This document shows, one piece after another, positions 16,832-24,020 of a stretch of DNA of 64,000 nucleotides. The DNA is from Pseudomonas sp. ICMP22404. GTDB taxonomy: Bacteria; Pseudomonadota; Gammaproteobacteria; Pseudomonadales; Pseudomonadaceae. Where the stretch lies: contig NZ_VCNG01000014.1 of the NCBI RefSeq assembly GCF_006227205.1, forward strand, positions 62,001-126,000. The letters are read 5' to 3'. Numbering within the stretch: the first letter of the stretch is position 1; each line of letters starts with the position of its first letter. Both the position numbers and the translations under genes were made by a program. A model generated the notes under the pieces. That model did no database searches. It was not told where the DNA came from and worked only from the letters and a program-made list of their open reading frames with translations.

Positions 16832-17926
16832 TCAGAACGCCAGGGGCAGGGAAACTTGCACAGCGGCTTTTTCCAGTCGCAGCAGGAAGGCCTTGCGCGG
16901 TTGCCCACCACCATAGCCGGTCAAGGAGCCGTCCGCACCGATCACCCGATGGCACGGTACAACGATGGCCAGGCGATTCTGACCATTGGCCAATCCTACG
17001 GCGCGGCTGGCGCCAGGGCTGCCGAGGACGGTGGCGATGGCGCCGTAGCTGCGAGTCTCGCCATAAGGGATTTTTTGCAGTTCGGCCCAGACCCGGATGG
17101 CAAATGCACTGCCGGGCATGTGCAACGGGACATTGAAGGTTGTGAGGTTGCCGGCGAAATAATCCGTCAGTTCGGTTTCGATCTGCTGCAAGTGTGCGTT
17201 GTGCCCCGGCGCGACGGTGTAGCCGTAGCGCTGTTGCAGTTCTTCGATTTCCCGGGTCAGCGCCGGACGGTCGAGAAACTCCAGCAGCACCAGTCCGCGT
17301 CGTTCGGCCATGGCCAGCATCGGCCCCAATGGGGTGGTCAGGCGCGTGAACAGCAGGGGTTCGCTTTGAGCGGCACGGCCGGGGGTGATGTGGAAAGACT
17401 TCACGAAAGCATCGCGAAATCCGCTCAGGGATTCGTAGCCCGAATCGAACGCCGCATTGTCGATGGAATTGCCTTCCTTGATCCCCCCCAGGGCGATGCC
17501 CAGGCGTCGGGTGCGCAGGTAGGCGTGAAAAGTCATGCCGAAATGCTGCTTGAACCAACGCCGCAGTTTCAACGGTTCGATGCCTTGTTCCAGCAGCAGG
17601 GCGTCCGTCCAGCGCAGATCGGGTTCGGCGTCCACGGCCTTGAGCAGCGCCTGGATCCAGTCCGGTGCGATGGCGGCAGCGTCCAGGGGCTTGCAGCGCA
17701 GGCAGGCGCGGTAGCCGGCCGACAGGGCGTCGTCGGCATGGGCGAAGAACTCCACGTTCTCCGGTTTGGGTTTGCGCGCCGTGCAGGCGGGACGACAAAA
17801 AATGCCGGTGGTCTTGACCGCGGTGAAGAACACCCCCTCGTAGGCGGTGTCTCGTTCGAGCATGGCGCGGACCATCTCGGCGTGGGGTGGGAGCAGCGAG
17901 TCTTGTCTGTTCATGGGGCTGAGCAT
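16832..17926 (-). CDS. ada: Ada: methyl-sensing regulator and O6-methylguanine-DNA methyltransferase
   Basis: A 364-residue bifunctional Ada. The N-terminal zinc domain has its four cysteines at 44, 48 (FCRPAC), 75 and 78 (CLRC), the same spacing as E. coli C38/C42/C69/C72; methylation of the first activates the protein. An AraC-type DNA-binding domain follows (about 90-180). The C-terminal methyltransferase has the acceptor Cys in PCHRV at 325. The ATG at 17926 has a GGAGG site eight bases upstream, better than the next ATG at 17914. It is followed closely by the alkA-like gene. No classical Ada box is evident upstream; a 20-base near-palindrome lies 34-53 bases before the start. Confidence 0.95.
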   Translation of the reverse strand: MLSPMNRQDSLLPPHAEMVRAMLERDTAYEGVFFTAVKTTGIFCRPACTARKPKPENVEFFAHADDALSAGYRACLRCKPLDAAAIAPDWIQALLKAVDAEPDLRWTDALLLEQGIEPLKLRRWFKQHFGMTFHAYLRTRRLGIALGGIKEGNSIDNAAFDSGYESLSGFRDAFVKSFHITPGRAAQSEPLLFTRLTTPLGPMLAMAERRGLVLLEFLDRPALTREIEELQQRYGYTVAPGHNAHLQQIETELTDYFAGNLTTFNVPLHMPGSAFAIRVWAELQKIPYGETRSYGAIATVLGSPGASRAVGLANGQNRLAIVVPCHRVIGADGSLTGYGGGQPRKAFLLRLEKAAVQVSLPLAF

Positions 17927-17959
17927 AGAGCTGCCTCCGGTACAGCTCCACCGAAAAAT

Positions 17960-17979
17960 CGACAGTGAATTCTCTGTCG
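17960..17979. promoter_or_regulatory. 20-base near-perfect palindrome between ada and the Gly-rich gene
   Basis: CGACAG and CTGTCG flank a central GAATTC, with only one mismatched pair in the 20 bases. It lies 34-53 bases upstream of the ada ATG and 80-99 upstream of the divergent gene, a position suited to an operator. The binding protein is unknown; it does not fit the LexA or Ada consensus. Confidence 0.5.
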
Positions 17980-18005
17980 TTGGTCGGACAACCGCGAACA
18001 AAAAC

Positions 18006-18030
18006 TGAACCTTTGAGTCTTAAAGGTTCA
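18006..18030. promoter_or_regulatory. Perfect 9-base inverted repeat before the Gly-rich gene
   Basis: TGAACCTTT (18006-18014) and AAAGGTTCA (18022-18030) are exact inverted copies around seven bases. It ends 29 bases before the ATG at 18059. No T run follows, so it is not a terminator; an operator or a leader hairpin is more likely. Confidence 0.5.
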
Positions 18031-18058
18031 ACCGTTGATTTTGTCTTTCGGAGACAAC

Positions 18059-18523
18059 ATGTCCAAACATAAGAAGTCATTAATTGCCGCCGCAGTTTGC
18101 ACCCTGATGCTAGGGGCCTCTGCCTTGCTGCCGGCGGATCTGTCGCCCATTGGCGCGAGCTACGCTGCTGCGGGTGGAAATGGCGGTGGTAATGGAGGTG
18201 GCAACGGAGGAGGCAACGGAGGCGGCAATGGTGGTGGCAAGGGCAGTGGGAAATCCAGCGACTCCAGTGGTCACGGCAAAGGCCTGAGCAGCGATCACAC
18301 CGGCACCGCGACACGCACCCGCGATCATGGCGTGAGCGGCAAGCACACCGGGACCACTCGCACTGACCGTACGAGCCATGCGTCGGTCACTTCGAGCATT
18401 GCCAACGACCGCGATACCCGCGGCTTGACCAAAGCTTCGGCTATTTCCGACAGCACGCCTGGTACCCACAACACCAAGGGACTGACCAACGCGACCAGTT
18501 CGTCGATCAAGAACGACCGCTGA
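18059..18523 (+). CDS. Secreted glycine-rich protein of unknown function
   Basis: A 154-residue protein I cannot assign to a family. A signal peptide is visible (basic MSKHKKS, then AAAVCTLMLGASALL, likely cleavage around residues 35-40). It is followed by an (N/G)GGG run of six short repeats (about 40-62) and a hydrophilic Ser/Thr/Gly/Asp/His-rich tail with no cysteine and no hydrophobic core, so the mature part is probably disordered. The tail has a loose repeat (SIANDRDTRGLTKAS and SIKNDR; NTKGLTNATSS). The ATG has GGAG seven bases upstream. It is a single gene with its own terminator; an envelope or matrix role is conceivable but not shown. Confidence 0.7.
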   Translation: MSKHKKSLIAAAVCTLMLGASALLPADLSPIGASYAAAGGNGGGNGGGNGGGNGGGNGGGKGSGKSSDSSGHGKGLSSDHTGTATRTRDHGVSGKHTGTTRTDRTSHASVTSSIANDRDTRGLTKASAISDSTPGTHNTKGLTNATSSSIKNDR

Positions 18524-18530
18524 TCGTCTG

Positions 18531-18574
18531 AAAAAAGCCGCGACGCCTCCATCGAGGTGTCGCGGCTTTTTTTT
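18531..18574. terminator. Bidirectional Rho-independent terminator
   Basis: A run of A6, a 13-pair stem (GCCGCGACGCCTC with GAGGTGTCGCGGC, one G-T pair), a four-base loop and T8. It can stop the Gly-rich gene on the plus strand and trkH on the minus strand, whose stop codons lie on either side. Confidence 0.9.
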
Positions 18575-18603
18575 GCCTTGTACTTTGCAACAGGGCGAAG
18601 GGC

Positions 18604-20058
18604 TCAGTACTTCCAGAACACCGGTGTGAACAACACCAGGACGGTCAGAATCTCCAGGCGACCCAGCAACATGCCAACGGTCAATAGCCATTTTGCGGCA
18701 TCCGGCAAGGTCGAGAAGTTGCCCGCCGGTCCGATGATTGACCCCAGCCCCGGTCCCACGTTGCACACGGCGGTGGCCGCGCCGGTCAGGGCGGTTGTCC
18801 AGTCCAGGCCGATCAGTGCCAGCCCCAGGGCGATAGCGCCGATGGTGATGGCGAAGAAAAATGAAAACGTCAGCAGCGAGCGGGCGATTTCTTCATCGAT
18901 GGGGTGGTTGTTGTATTTTTTCTGGATCACTGCCCGGGGATGAATCAGTTGTTTCAAGCTGCCCATCAGCAAGGCTCGGGCCACCTGAAAGCGAAAGATC
19001 TTCAGGCCGCCGGCGGTTGATCCGGAACAGCCGCCGACGAACGTCAGGTAGAAGAACAGCAACAAGGCAAAACTGCCCCATAGGGTGTAGTCACCCAGCG
19101 CAACGCCCGTGGTGGTGACCACGGACGTCACGTTGACGGCCACGATACGGACCGCATCCCACCATGTGTAGTCACTGTTCAGGCTCAGCCAGGTTCCTAC
19201 CACGAGCCAGGTGACGACCAGGAAGCCGACAAAACCCCTGACTTGCTGGTCCTTGAACAAGGCTCGTCTGTTGCCGCGCAAGGTGGCGACATACAAGGTA
19301 AATGGCAGCGAGCCGGCCATCATGACGACGACCGATACCCAATGGATCGCCGGTTGAGGCCAGTGCCCCAGGGATGCGTCCGACGTGGAAAAACCGCCCG
19401 TGGAGATCAGGGACATCGCATGATTGATCGCTTCGAAAGGCGTCATGCCTGCCAGCCACAAGGCCAGGGTCGCCAGGGCGGTCAATCCTATATAGATCCA
19501 CAGAATGTAGTTCGCTGCGACGTGGGAGCGCGGGGTGACTTTTTCCGACCAGTCCGACGACTCGGTCTGGAACAGTCGCATGCCGCCGACCCGAAGCAGC
19601 GGCAGGACCGCTACCGCCATGCCGATAAAGCCGATCCCGCCAAGCCAGTGCAGCATCGAGCGCCAGATCAACAGGCCGGGGGATGCGTTGTCCAGCCCGG
19701 TCAGGACGGTCGAGCCGGTGGTGGTGATGCCTGACATCGTCTCGAAAAAGGCGTCGGTGTAGCTGATGTGCTGGATGAACACCAACGGCAGTGCGCAGAA
19801 CACGCAGACGACGACCCAGCTGGCGGTCGTCAACAGGTACATGTCCCGAGGGCGCATCTGCGTGTGTGCGGGCCGTCCGCGAGCGACCAGCACGATGCCA
19901 CAGGTGAAGGTGATCAGGCTCGACCATAAGAATGCCGAGAGGTCATCGTTTCGCCCATAGATCATCAGTGTGATGAGCGGAATCACCATGCTCGCGGCCA
20001 GCGTAATCAGGAAAATACCGAGAATGAAGCCAATGAATCGCAATACCGCAAAGGACAT
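18604..20058 (-). CDS. trkH: Trk-type potassium uptake protein TrkH
   Basis: The 484-residue K+-translocating subunit (E. coli TrkH 483), an inner-membrane protein built of four pore-loop repeats. The selectivity-filter loops are visible in order: TTTGST (112-117), STGGFS, TTTGVA and NVGPGLG; a typical GGCSGSTAGGLK segment precedes the last repeats. The frame opens at 20115; the ATG at 20058 matches the family N-terminus, with only a weak AGGCG ribosome site. The partner NAD-binding protein TrkA is not in this window, as is usual for Pseudomonas. It is convergent with the Gly-rich gene across a shared terminator. Confidence 0.94.
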   Translation of the reverse strand: MSFAVLRFIGFILGIFLITLAASMVIPLITLMIYGRNDDLSAFLWSSLITFTCGIVLVARGRPAHTQMRPRDMYLLTTASWVVVCVFCALPLVFIQHISYTDAFFETMSGITTTGSTVLTGLDNASPGLLIWRSMLHWLGGIGFIGMAVAVLPLLRVGGMRLFQTESSDWSEKVTPRSHVAANYILWIYIGLTALATLALWLAGMTPFEAINHAMSLISTGGFSTSDASLGHWPQPAIHWVSVVVMMAGSLPFTLYVATLRGNRRALFKDQQVRGFVGFLVVTWLVVGTWLSLNSDYTWWDAVRIVAVNVTSVVTTTGVALGDYTLWGSFALLLFFYLTFVGGCSGSTAGGLKIFRFQVARALLMGSLKQLIHPRAVIQKKYNNHPIDEEIARSLLTFSFFFAITIGAIALGLALIGLDWTTALTGAATAVCNVGPGLGSIIGPAGNFSTLPDAAKWLLTVGMLLGRLEILTVLVLFTPVFWKY

Positions 20059-20234
20059 AGGGCGCGCCTGACTGAGATAGCCGCACAGTATCGGCTCCAC
20101 TGGCCGGATTCGCATAGAGTTTACAAAAAAATCACCGGGTACCGCGTGGTTGCAATGGGGCAGTTTTGTTCAATACCTGCGGCTTGCGCAGATTTACTGT
20201 GTGCGCCACCTAACCAACTTGAAGAAGGTATGCG

Positions 20235-20822
20235 ATGACTCTGTTTTTCTCCATGGCGGCGTTTGCGCTTGTCGCCTCCATCACGCCAGGCCCGGTCAAT
20301 ATCGTAGCCCTGAGCTCCGGGGCCCGGTACGGCTTTCGTGCGACGTTGCGCCATGTGGCCGGTGCAACCCTGGGATTTGTCCTGCTGCTGGTGTTGATGG
20401 GGCTGGGTTTGCATGAAGTCCTGCAGCGCTGGCCCGGTCTCACGCGAGTGGTGCAGTTGGGCGGCGTGGCGTTCCTGTTGTTCATGGCCTGGAAGCTGGC
20501 CCGGGATAACGGACACCTGGGAAGTGCGAATGAAGGGCGCGCGCCCTCGATGTTCCATGGGGCACTGATGCAATGGCTCAACCCCAAGGCCTGGTTGGCC
20601 TGTGTCGCGGGAATGGGGGCCTTCGTGGCCGATGGTGAAGCGAGGCTGGTCTGGCAATTCGCAGCCGTCTACCTGGTGATCTGCTACGTTTCCGTGGGGT
20701 GCTGGGCGTATGCGGGCAGTTTCCTGCGCAACTGGCTGGGCAATCCGGCGACCATGCGCTGGTTCAATCGGACGATGGCGGGATTGCTGGTAGCCAGCGC
20801 GATGTACCTGTTGCTGCCTTGA
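20235..20822 (+). CDS. LysE/RhtB family amino-acid exporter
   Basis: A 195-residue inner-membrane exporter with about six hydrophobic segments and the family N-terminus (ALVASITPGPVNIVALSSGARYG, residues about 11-33, with the invariant TPGP) and the NPKAWLACVAG motif near 116. These proteins export amino acids or related metabolites by proton exchange; the substrate cannot be inferred. The ATG follows GAAGAAGG. An AraC-type regulator is encoded convergently 190 bases downstream, separated by a REP repeat. LysE-AraC pairs are frequent in Pseudomonas, so this may be its regulator. Confidence 0.88.
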   Translation: MTLFFSMAAFALVASITPGPVNIVALSSGARYGFRATLRHVAGATLGFVLLLVLMGLGLHEVLQRWPGLTRVVQLGGVAFLLFMAWKLARDNGHLGSANEGRAPSMFHGALMQWLNPKAWLACVAGMGAFVADGEARLVWQFAAVYLVICYVSVGCWAYAGSFLRNWLGNPATMRWFNRTMAGLLVASAMYLLLP

Positions 20823-20854
20823 GGTGTCACGGGTGTTTTGACCTGCAAGCTTTT

Positions 20855-20989
20855 TGTGGCGAGGGGATTTATCCCCGCTGGGGTGCGAAGCAGCCCCTCT
20901 AAAACGTTCAATTAACCGTACCTGATTCACTGCGTTGCAAGTTGCAGGGGCTGCTTCGCACCCCAACGGGGATAAATCCCCTCGCCACA
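20855..20989. repeat. REP-like inverted repeat, family B, long arms
   Basis: Arms 20855-20898 and 20946-20989 pair over 44 bases with one mismatch (CGCTGGGG against CCCCAACG), the longest of the three family B copies because TGCGAAGCAGCCCC is also duplicated. It lies between the convergent exporter and AraC genes. Confidence 0.88.
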
Positions 20990-21011
20990 GGGGATCACCC
21001 GATGGCCCGTG

Positions 21012-21836
21012 TCAGCCTCGATACTGCCCTGGCGTCGCCGCCAGGTGCTGCTTGAAGGCTCGCTGGAAATGCGCCTGGTCGGCGAATCCGCTGTCCAGGG
21101 CGACGTCGGCGATCAGCTTGCCTTCGCGCAATTGCCGGCGGGCGAACTGGATCCGGCGATTGACCAGGAAGGCATGGGGCGTCATCCCGTAGTGACGCTT
21201 GAAAGCCCGGCTCAGGTAGGACGGCGACAGTTGCGCGGCGCTGCAGATGTCTTCGAGCTTCAAGGCTTCGGCGCAATGGTCATGGATGAACTGTGCCGCT
21301 CGCATCAAACCGGGATGGCTGCCCCGGTCCGGACGTCCCGCCGGGTTGAGGCGCTGTTGCAGATCGATGAAGAACGCCTCGGCGGCGGCTTGTTTGGACG
21401 GGGGGGCGAGCCGTTCATCCACCAATTGCCCATACAACCCTTGCAACGCGGCAAACAGCTCGGCATCGCGGCTGTGGGTGGTGGCAAAGCCCTGGAAATC
21501 CAGCTCCTCGTCAAAGCCGATTCGCCGTTGCAGGTCCCTCAGCCACAGGGTGTCGACGTAGAGCATCACGTATGACCATGGCTGATCGTCAATCGGGTTG
21601 CAGGCGTGGACATCCCCTGGATTCATCAGCACCACGGTGCCGCTTTCGACTTTGAAATTCGACTGCTCATGCACGTAGGTGCTGCATCCGGCGGTGATCG
21701 CCCCGATGGAGAAATGGTCGTGGGAATGCCTTGAATAACAGACCTTGCGCCCATCCGCGATGGCCCTGGCTTCAATGAAGGGCAAGGCCGCATCGCGCCA
21801 GAAACGGGGGGCGGAATCCTGGGGGATGGGCTTCAT
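21012..21836 (-). CDS. AraC family transcriptional regulator
   Basis: A 274-residue regulator with an N-terminal cupin-like ligand-binding domain (SRHSHDHFSIGAI near residue 35, GTVVLMNPGDVHACNP near 66) and a C-terminal double helix-turn-helix (about 170-270) with AQLSPSYLSRAFKRHYGMTPHAF and the second-helix region DVALDSGFADQAHFQRAFK, ending in the usual ATPGQYR. The likely target is the convergent LysE-type exporter gene or an operon elsewhere. The ATG at 21836 has no strong ribosome site, but no better start is seen. Confidence 0.88.
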   Translation of the reverse strand: MKPIPQDSAPRFWRDAALPFIEARAIADGRKVCYSRHSHDHFSIGAITAGCSTYVHEQSNFKVESGTVVLMNPGDVHACNPIDDQPWSYVMLYVDTLWLRDLQRRIGFDEELDFQGFATTHSRDAELFAALQGLYGQLVDERLAPPSKQAAAEAFFIDLQQRLNPAGRPDRGSHPGLMRAAQFIHDHCAEALKLEDICSAAQLSPSYLSRAFKRHYGMTPHAFLVNRRIQFARRQLREGKLIADVALDSGFADQAHFQRAFKQHLAATPGQYRG

Positions 21837-21983
21837 CGGTCAGCGCCTCTTATTGAACCTGTGTCGCAGTGTATAAGCCCTCGTCGGCAAATGCCCGTCT
21901 GATTCAGTCATACGACCTCATCAGCGGTGGAAGCGGAGTGGGGCTGGGCTAGACTTGAGCCAGTACCCACAACGGAGTGACCG

Positions 21984-22946
21984 ATGCTCGAACCAGGTAA
22001 ACCTGATGACGAAGCCGTCCGTCTCAAGACTCTGCAATCGCTGAAACTGCTCGATACCGCACCTGAAGAGCGCTTCGATCGATTGACCCGCCTCGCTCGA
22101 CGCCTGTTCGATGTGCCCATCGCGCTGGTGTCCCTGGTGGATACCAACCGGCAGTGGTTCAAATCCAAGAGTGGCATGAGCATCAGTGAAACGCCGCGGG
22201 CGATTTCCTTCTGTGGGCATGCGATCTTGCAGGATCAGATCATGGAGGTTAGCGACGCGGAGCAGGACGAACGCTTTCGAGACAATCCGTTGGTCACGGG
22301 TGACCCCGGCATTCGCTTCTATGCGGGGCAACCGTTGAGACTGGAGGGTGGCAGCAAGCTGGGGACGCTATGCCTGATCGATACCCGTCCGCGCAAACTC
22401 GATGACGAAGAGCGCGAGCTGCTGCGCGACCTGGCGCGGATGGCCGAGCAGGAAATGGTCGCCGTGCAGATGGCAAGCATGGACGAACTGACCCTGCTGT
22501 CCAATCGACGTGGCTTCAGGACACTGGCCCAACATGCTCTGGACGTTTGTGAGCGCCTGTCGCGACCGGCGACGCTGCTGTACTTCGACCTCAACGATTT
22601 CAAACCCATCAACGACCGCTTTGGGCATGCCGAGGGTGATCGCGCGCTGAAGACCTTCGCCGACGTACTGCGCATTGCCTTTCGCGAAAGCGACGTGATT
22701 GGTCGTCTGGGCGGTGATGAGTTCGTGGCCTTGCTCACTGGCTCTTCCCATGTCGAGATCTCGGCGATCATGGAGCGACTTCGGGAAGTCCTCGATGAGC
22801 GCAATGCGATGCAGCAGCGCGGCTACAACATCCGCTTCAGCGTCGGGCAGGTCGAGTACGGGCCACAACACCACGAATCGATCGACAGCTTGCTGGCTGA
22901 CGCGGATGCCGCCATGTATGCGCAGAAACAGGACAAGCGGTGCTGA
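21984..22946 (+). CDS. GAF-GGDEF diguanylate cyclase
   Basis: A 320-residue soluble protein predicted to make cyclic di-GMP. An N-terminal GAF sensor domain (about 20-160, with the phytochrome-like ISFCGHAI segment at 74-81) precedes a GGDEF domain whose active site is intact (GGDEF at 243-247). An RESD at 234-237 lies exactly five residues before GGDEF, the spacing of the inhibitory RxxD I-site, so product feedback is likely. No membrane segment or EAL domain is seen. The ATG follows GGAGTGACCG. It stands alone, divergent from the AraC gene. Confidence 0.92.
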   Translation: MLEPGKPDDEAVRLKTLQSLKLLDTAPEERFDRLTRLARRLFDVPIALVSLVDTNRQWFKSKSGMSISETPRAISFCGHAILQDQIMEVSDAEQDERFRDNPLVTGDPGIRFYAGQPLRLEGGSKLGTLCLIDTRPRKLDDEERELLRDLARMAEQEMVAVQMASMDELTLLSNRRGFRTLAQHALDVCERLSRPATLLYFDLNDFKPINDRFGHAEGDRALKTFADVLRIAFRESDVIGRLGGDEFVALLTGSSHVEISAIMERLREVLDERNAMQQRGYNIRFSVGQVEYGPQHHESIDSLLADADAAMYAQKQDKRC

Positions 22947-22958
22947 TGCCCATCAACC

Positions 22959-23120
22959 GCCATCGCGAGCAGGCTCGCTCCCACAGGGGATTGGCGGTGG
23001 ATGGAGATTTTGCGGCCGACCCAGGACCCAGGTGGGAGCGGGCTTGCTCGCGAAAGCGGCGGGTCAGTTGGCATTGACGTTGGCTGTGCCGACATCTTCG
23101 CGAGCAAGCCCGCTCCCACA
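22959..23120. repeat. Cluster of three REP-like units, family A
   Basis: Units at 22959-22986 (CGCGAGCAGGCTCGC type), 23031-23059 (GAGCGGGCTTGCTCGC type) and 23094-23120 (its inverted partner). The last two form a standard pair; the first is an extra solitary unit of the other variant. They fill the gap between the GGDEF gene and the fabI terminator. Confidence 0.85.
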
Positions 23121-23151
23121 CCGGAGAGTCGTGGCTGGGGCATCGGGAATG

Positions 23152-23191
23152 AAAAACGCCGCTCGTCCCTTCCAGGACGAGCGGCGTTTTT
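23152..23191 (-). terminator. Rho-independent terminator of fabI
   Basis: A perfect 17-base inverted repeat (23152-23168 and 23175-23191; core CGCCGCTCGTCC) around six bases, with A5 on one flank and T5 on the other. It lies 15 bases past the fabI stop and ends the npp-fabI unit; it can act in both directions. Confidence 0.9.
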
Positions 23192-23206
23192 CAGGCGCGG
23201 GGAAGA

Positions 23207-24001
23207 TTACTCTTCGATGTTGCCCATGGCGGTGGTGTTGAAGCCGCCGTCCACGTACATGATTTCACCGCTGATGCCCGACGCCAGGTCGGAGCACAGG
23301 AAGGCGCCGGCGTTGCCGACTTCTTCGATGGTGACGTTGCGACGCAGCGGGGTTTGCGCTTCGTTGGCGGCCAGCATCTTGCGGAAGTTCTTGATGCCGG
23401 AAGCGGCGAGGGTGCGGATCGGACCTGCCGAGACGCAGTTGACGCGAGTGCCGTCCGGGCCCAGGGAGCCGGCCAGGTAGCGCACGCCGGCTTCCAGGGA
23501 GGCCTTGGCCATGCCCATGACGTTGTAGTTCGGCATGGTGCGCTCGGCGCCCAGGTACGACAGGGTCAGCAGGCTGCCATTGCGGCCTTTCATCATTTCG
23601 CGGCCGGCCTTGGCCAGGGCGACGAAGCTGTAGGCGCTGATGTCGTGGGCGATGCGGAAGCCTTCACGGGTGGTGGCTTCGGTGAAGTCGCCGTCCAACT
23701 GGTCGCCCGGGGCGAAGCCCACGGAGTGCACGATGCAGTCCAGGCCGTCCCACTTCTTGCTCAGTTCTTCGAAGACCTTGGCGATTTCTTCATCGCTGGC
23801 CACGTCGCACGGGAAGCACAGCTCAGGGCTCGAACCCCAGCCTTGGGCGAACTCTTCGACACGACCTTTGAGTTTGTCGTTCTGATAAGTGAAGGCAAGT
23901 TCAGCGCCCTCGCGATGCATGGCGGCGGCGATGCCGGATGCGATGGACAGCTTGCTGGCGACACCGACGATCAGTACGCGCTTACCGGCGAGAAAACCCA
24001 T
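23207..24001 (-). CDS. fabI: Enoyl-[acyl-carrier-protein] reductase (NADH) FabI
   Basis: FabI performs the last reduction of each fatty-acid elongation cycle and is the triclosan target. The 264-residue product has the family N-terminus with its nucleotide site (GVASKLSIASGIA, 13-25) and the catalytic residues Tyr149, Tyr159 and Lys166 (YLGAERTMPNYNVMGMAK). The frame opens at 24133, inside the ABC ATPase gene; the ATG at 24001 has GAGGAG eight bases upstream and matches the family start. It begins 19 bases after the transporter ATPase stop, so it can be co-transcribed with the peptide transporter. This neighbourhood matches P. aeruginosa PA1806-PA1811 (from memory). Confidence 0.96.
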   Translation of the reverse strand: MGFLAGKRVLIVGVASKLSIASGIAAAMHREGAELAFTYQNDKLKGRVEEFAQGWGSSPELCFPCDVASDEEIAKVFEELSKKWDGLDCIVHSVGFAPGDQLDGDFTEATTREGFRIAHDISAYSFVALAKAGREMMKGRNGSLLTLSYLGAERTMPNYNVMGMAKASLEAGVRYLAGSLGPDGTRVNCVSAGPIRTLAASGIKNFRKMLAANEAQTPLRRNVTIEEVGNAGAFLCSDLASGISGEIMYVDGGFNTTAMGNIEE

Positions 24002-24020
24002 GTGTTGCTCCTCTTTCAGG

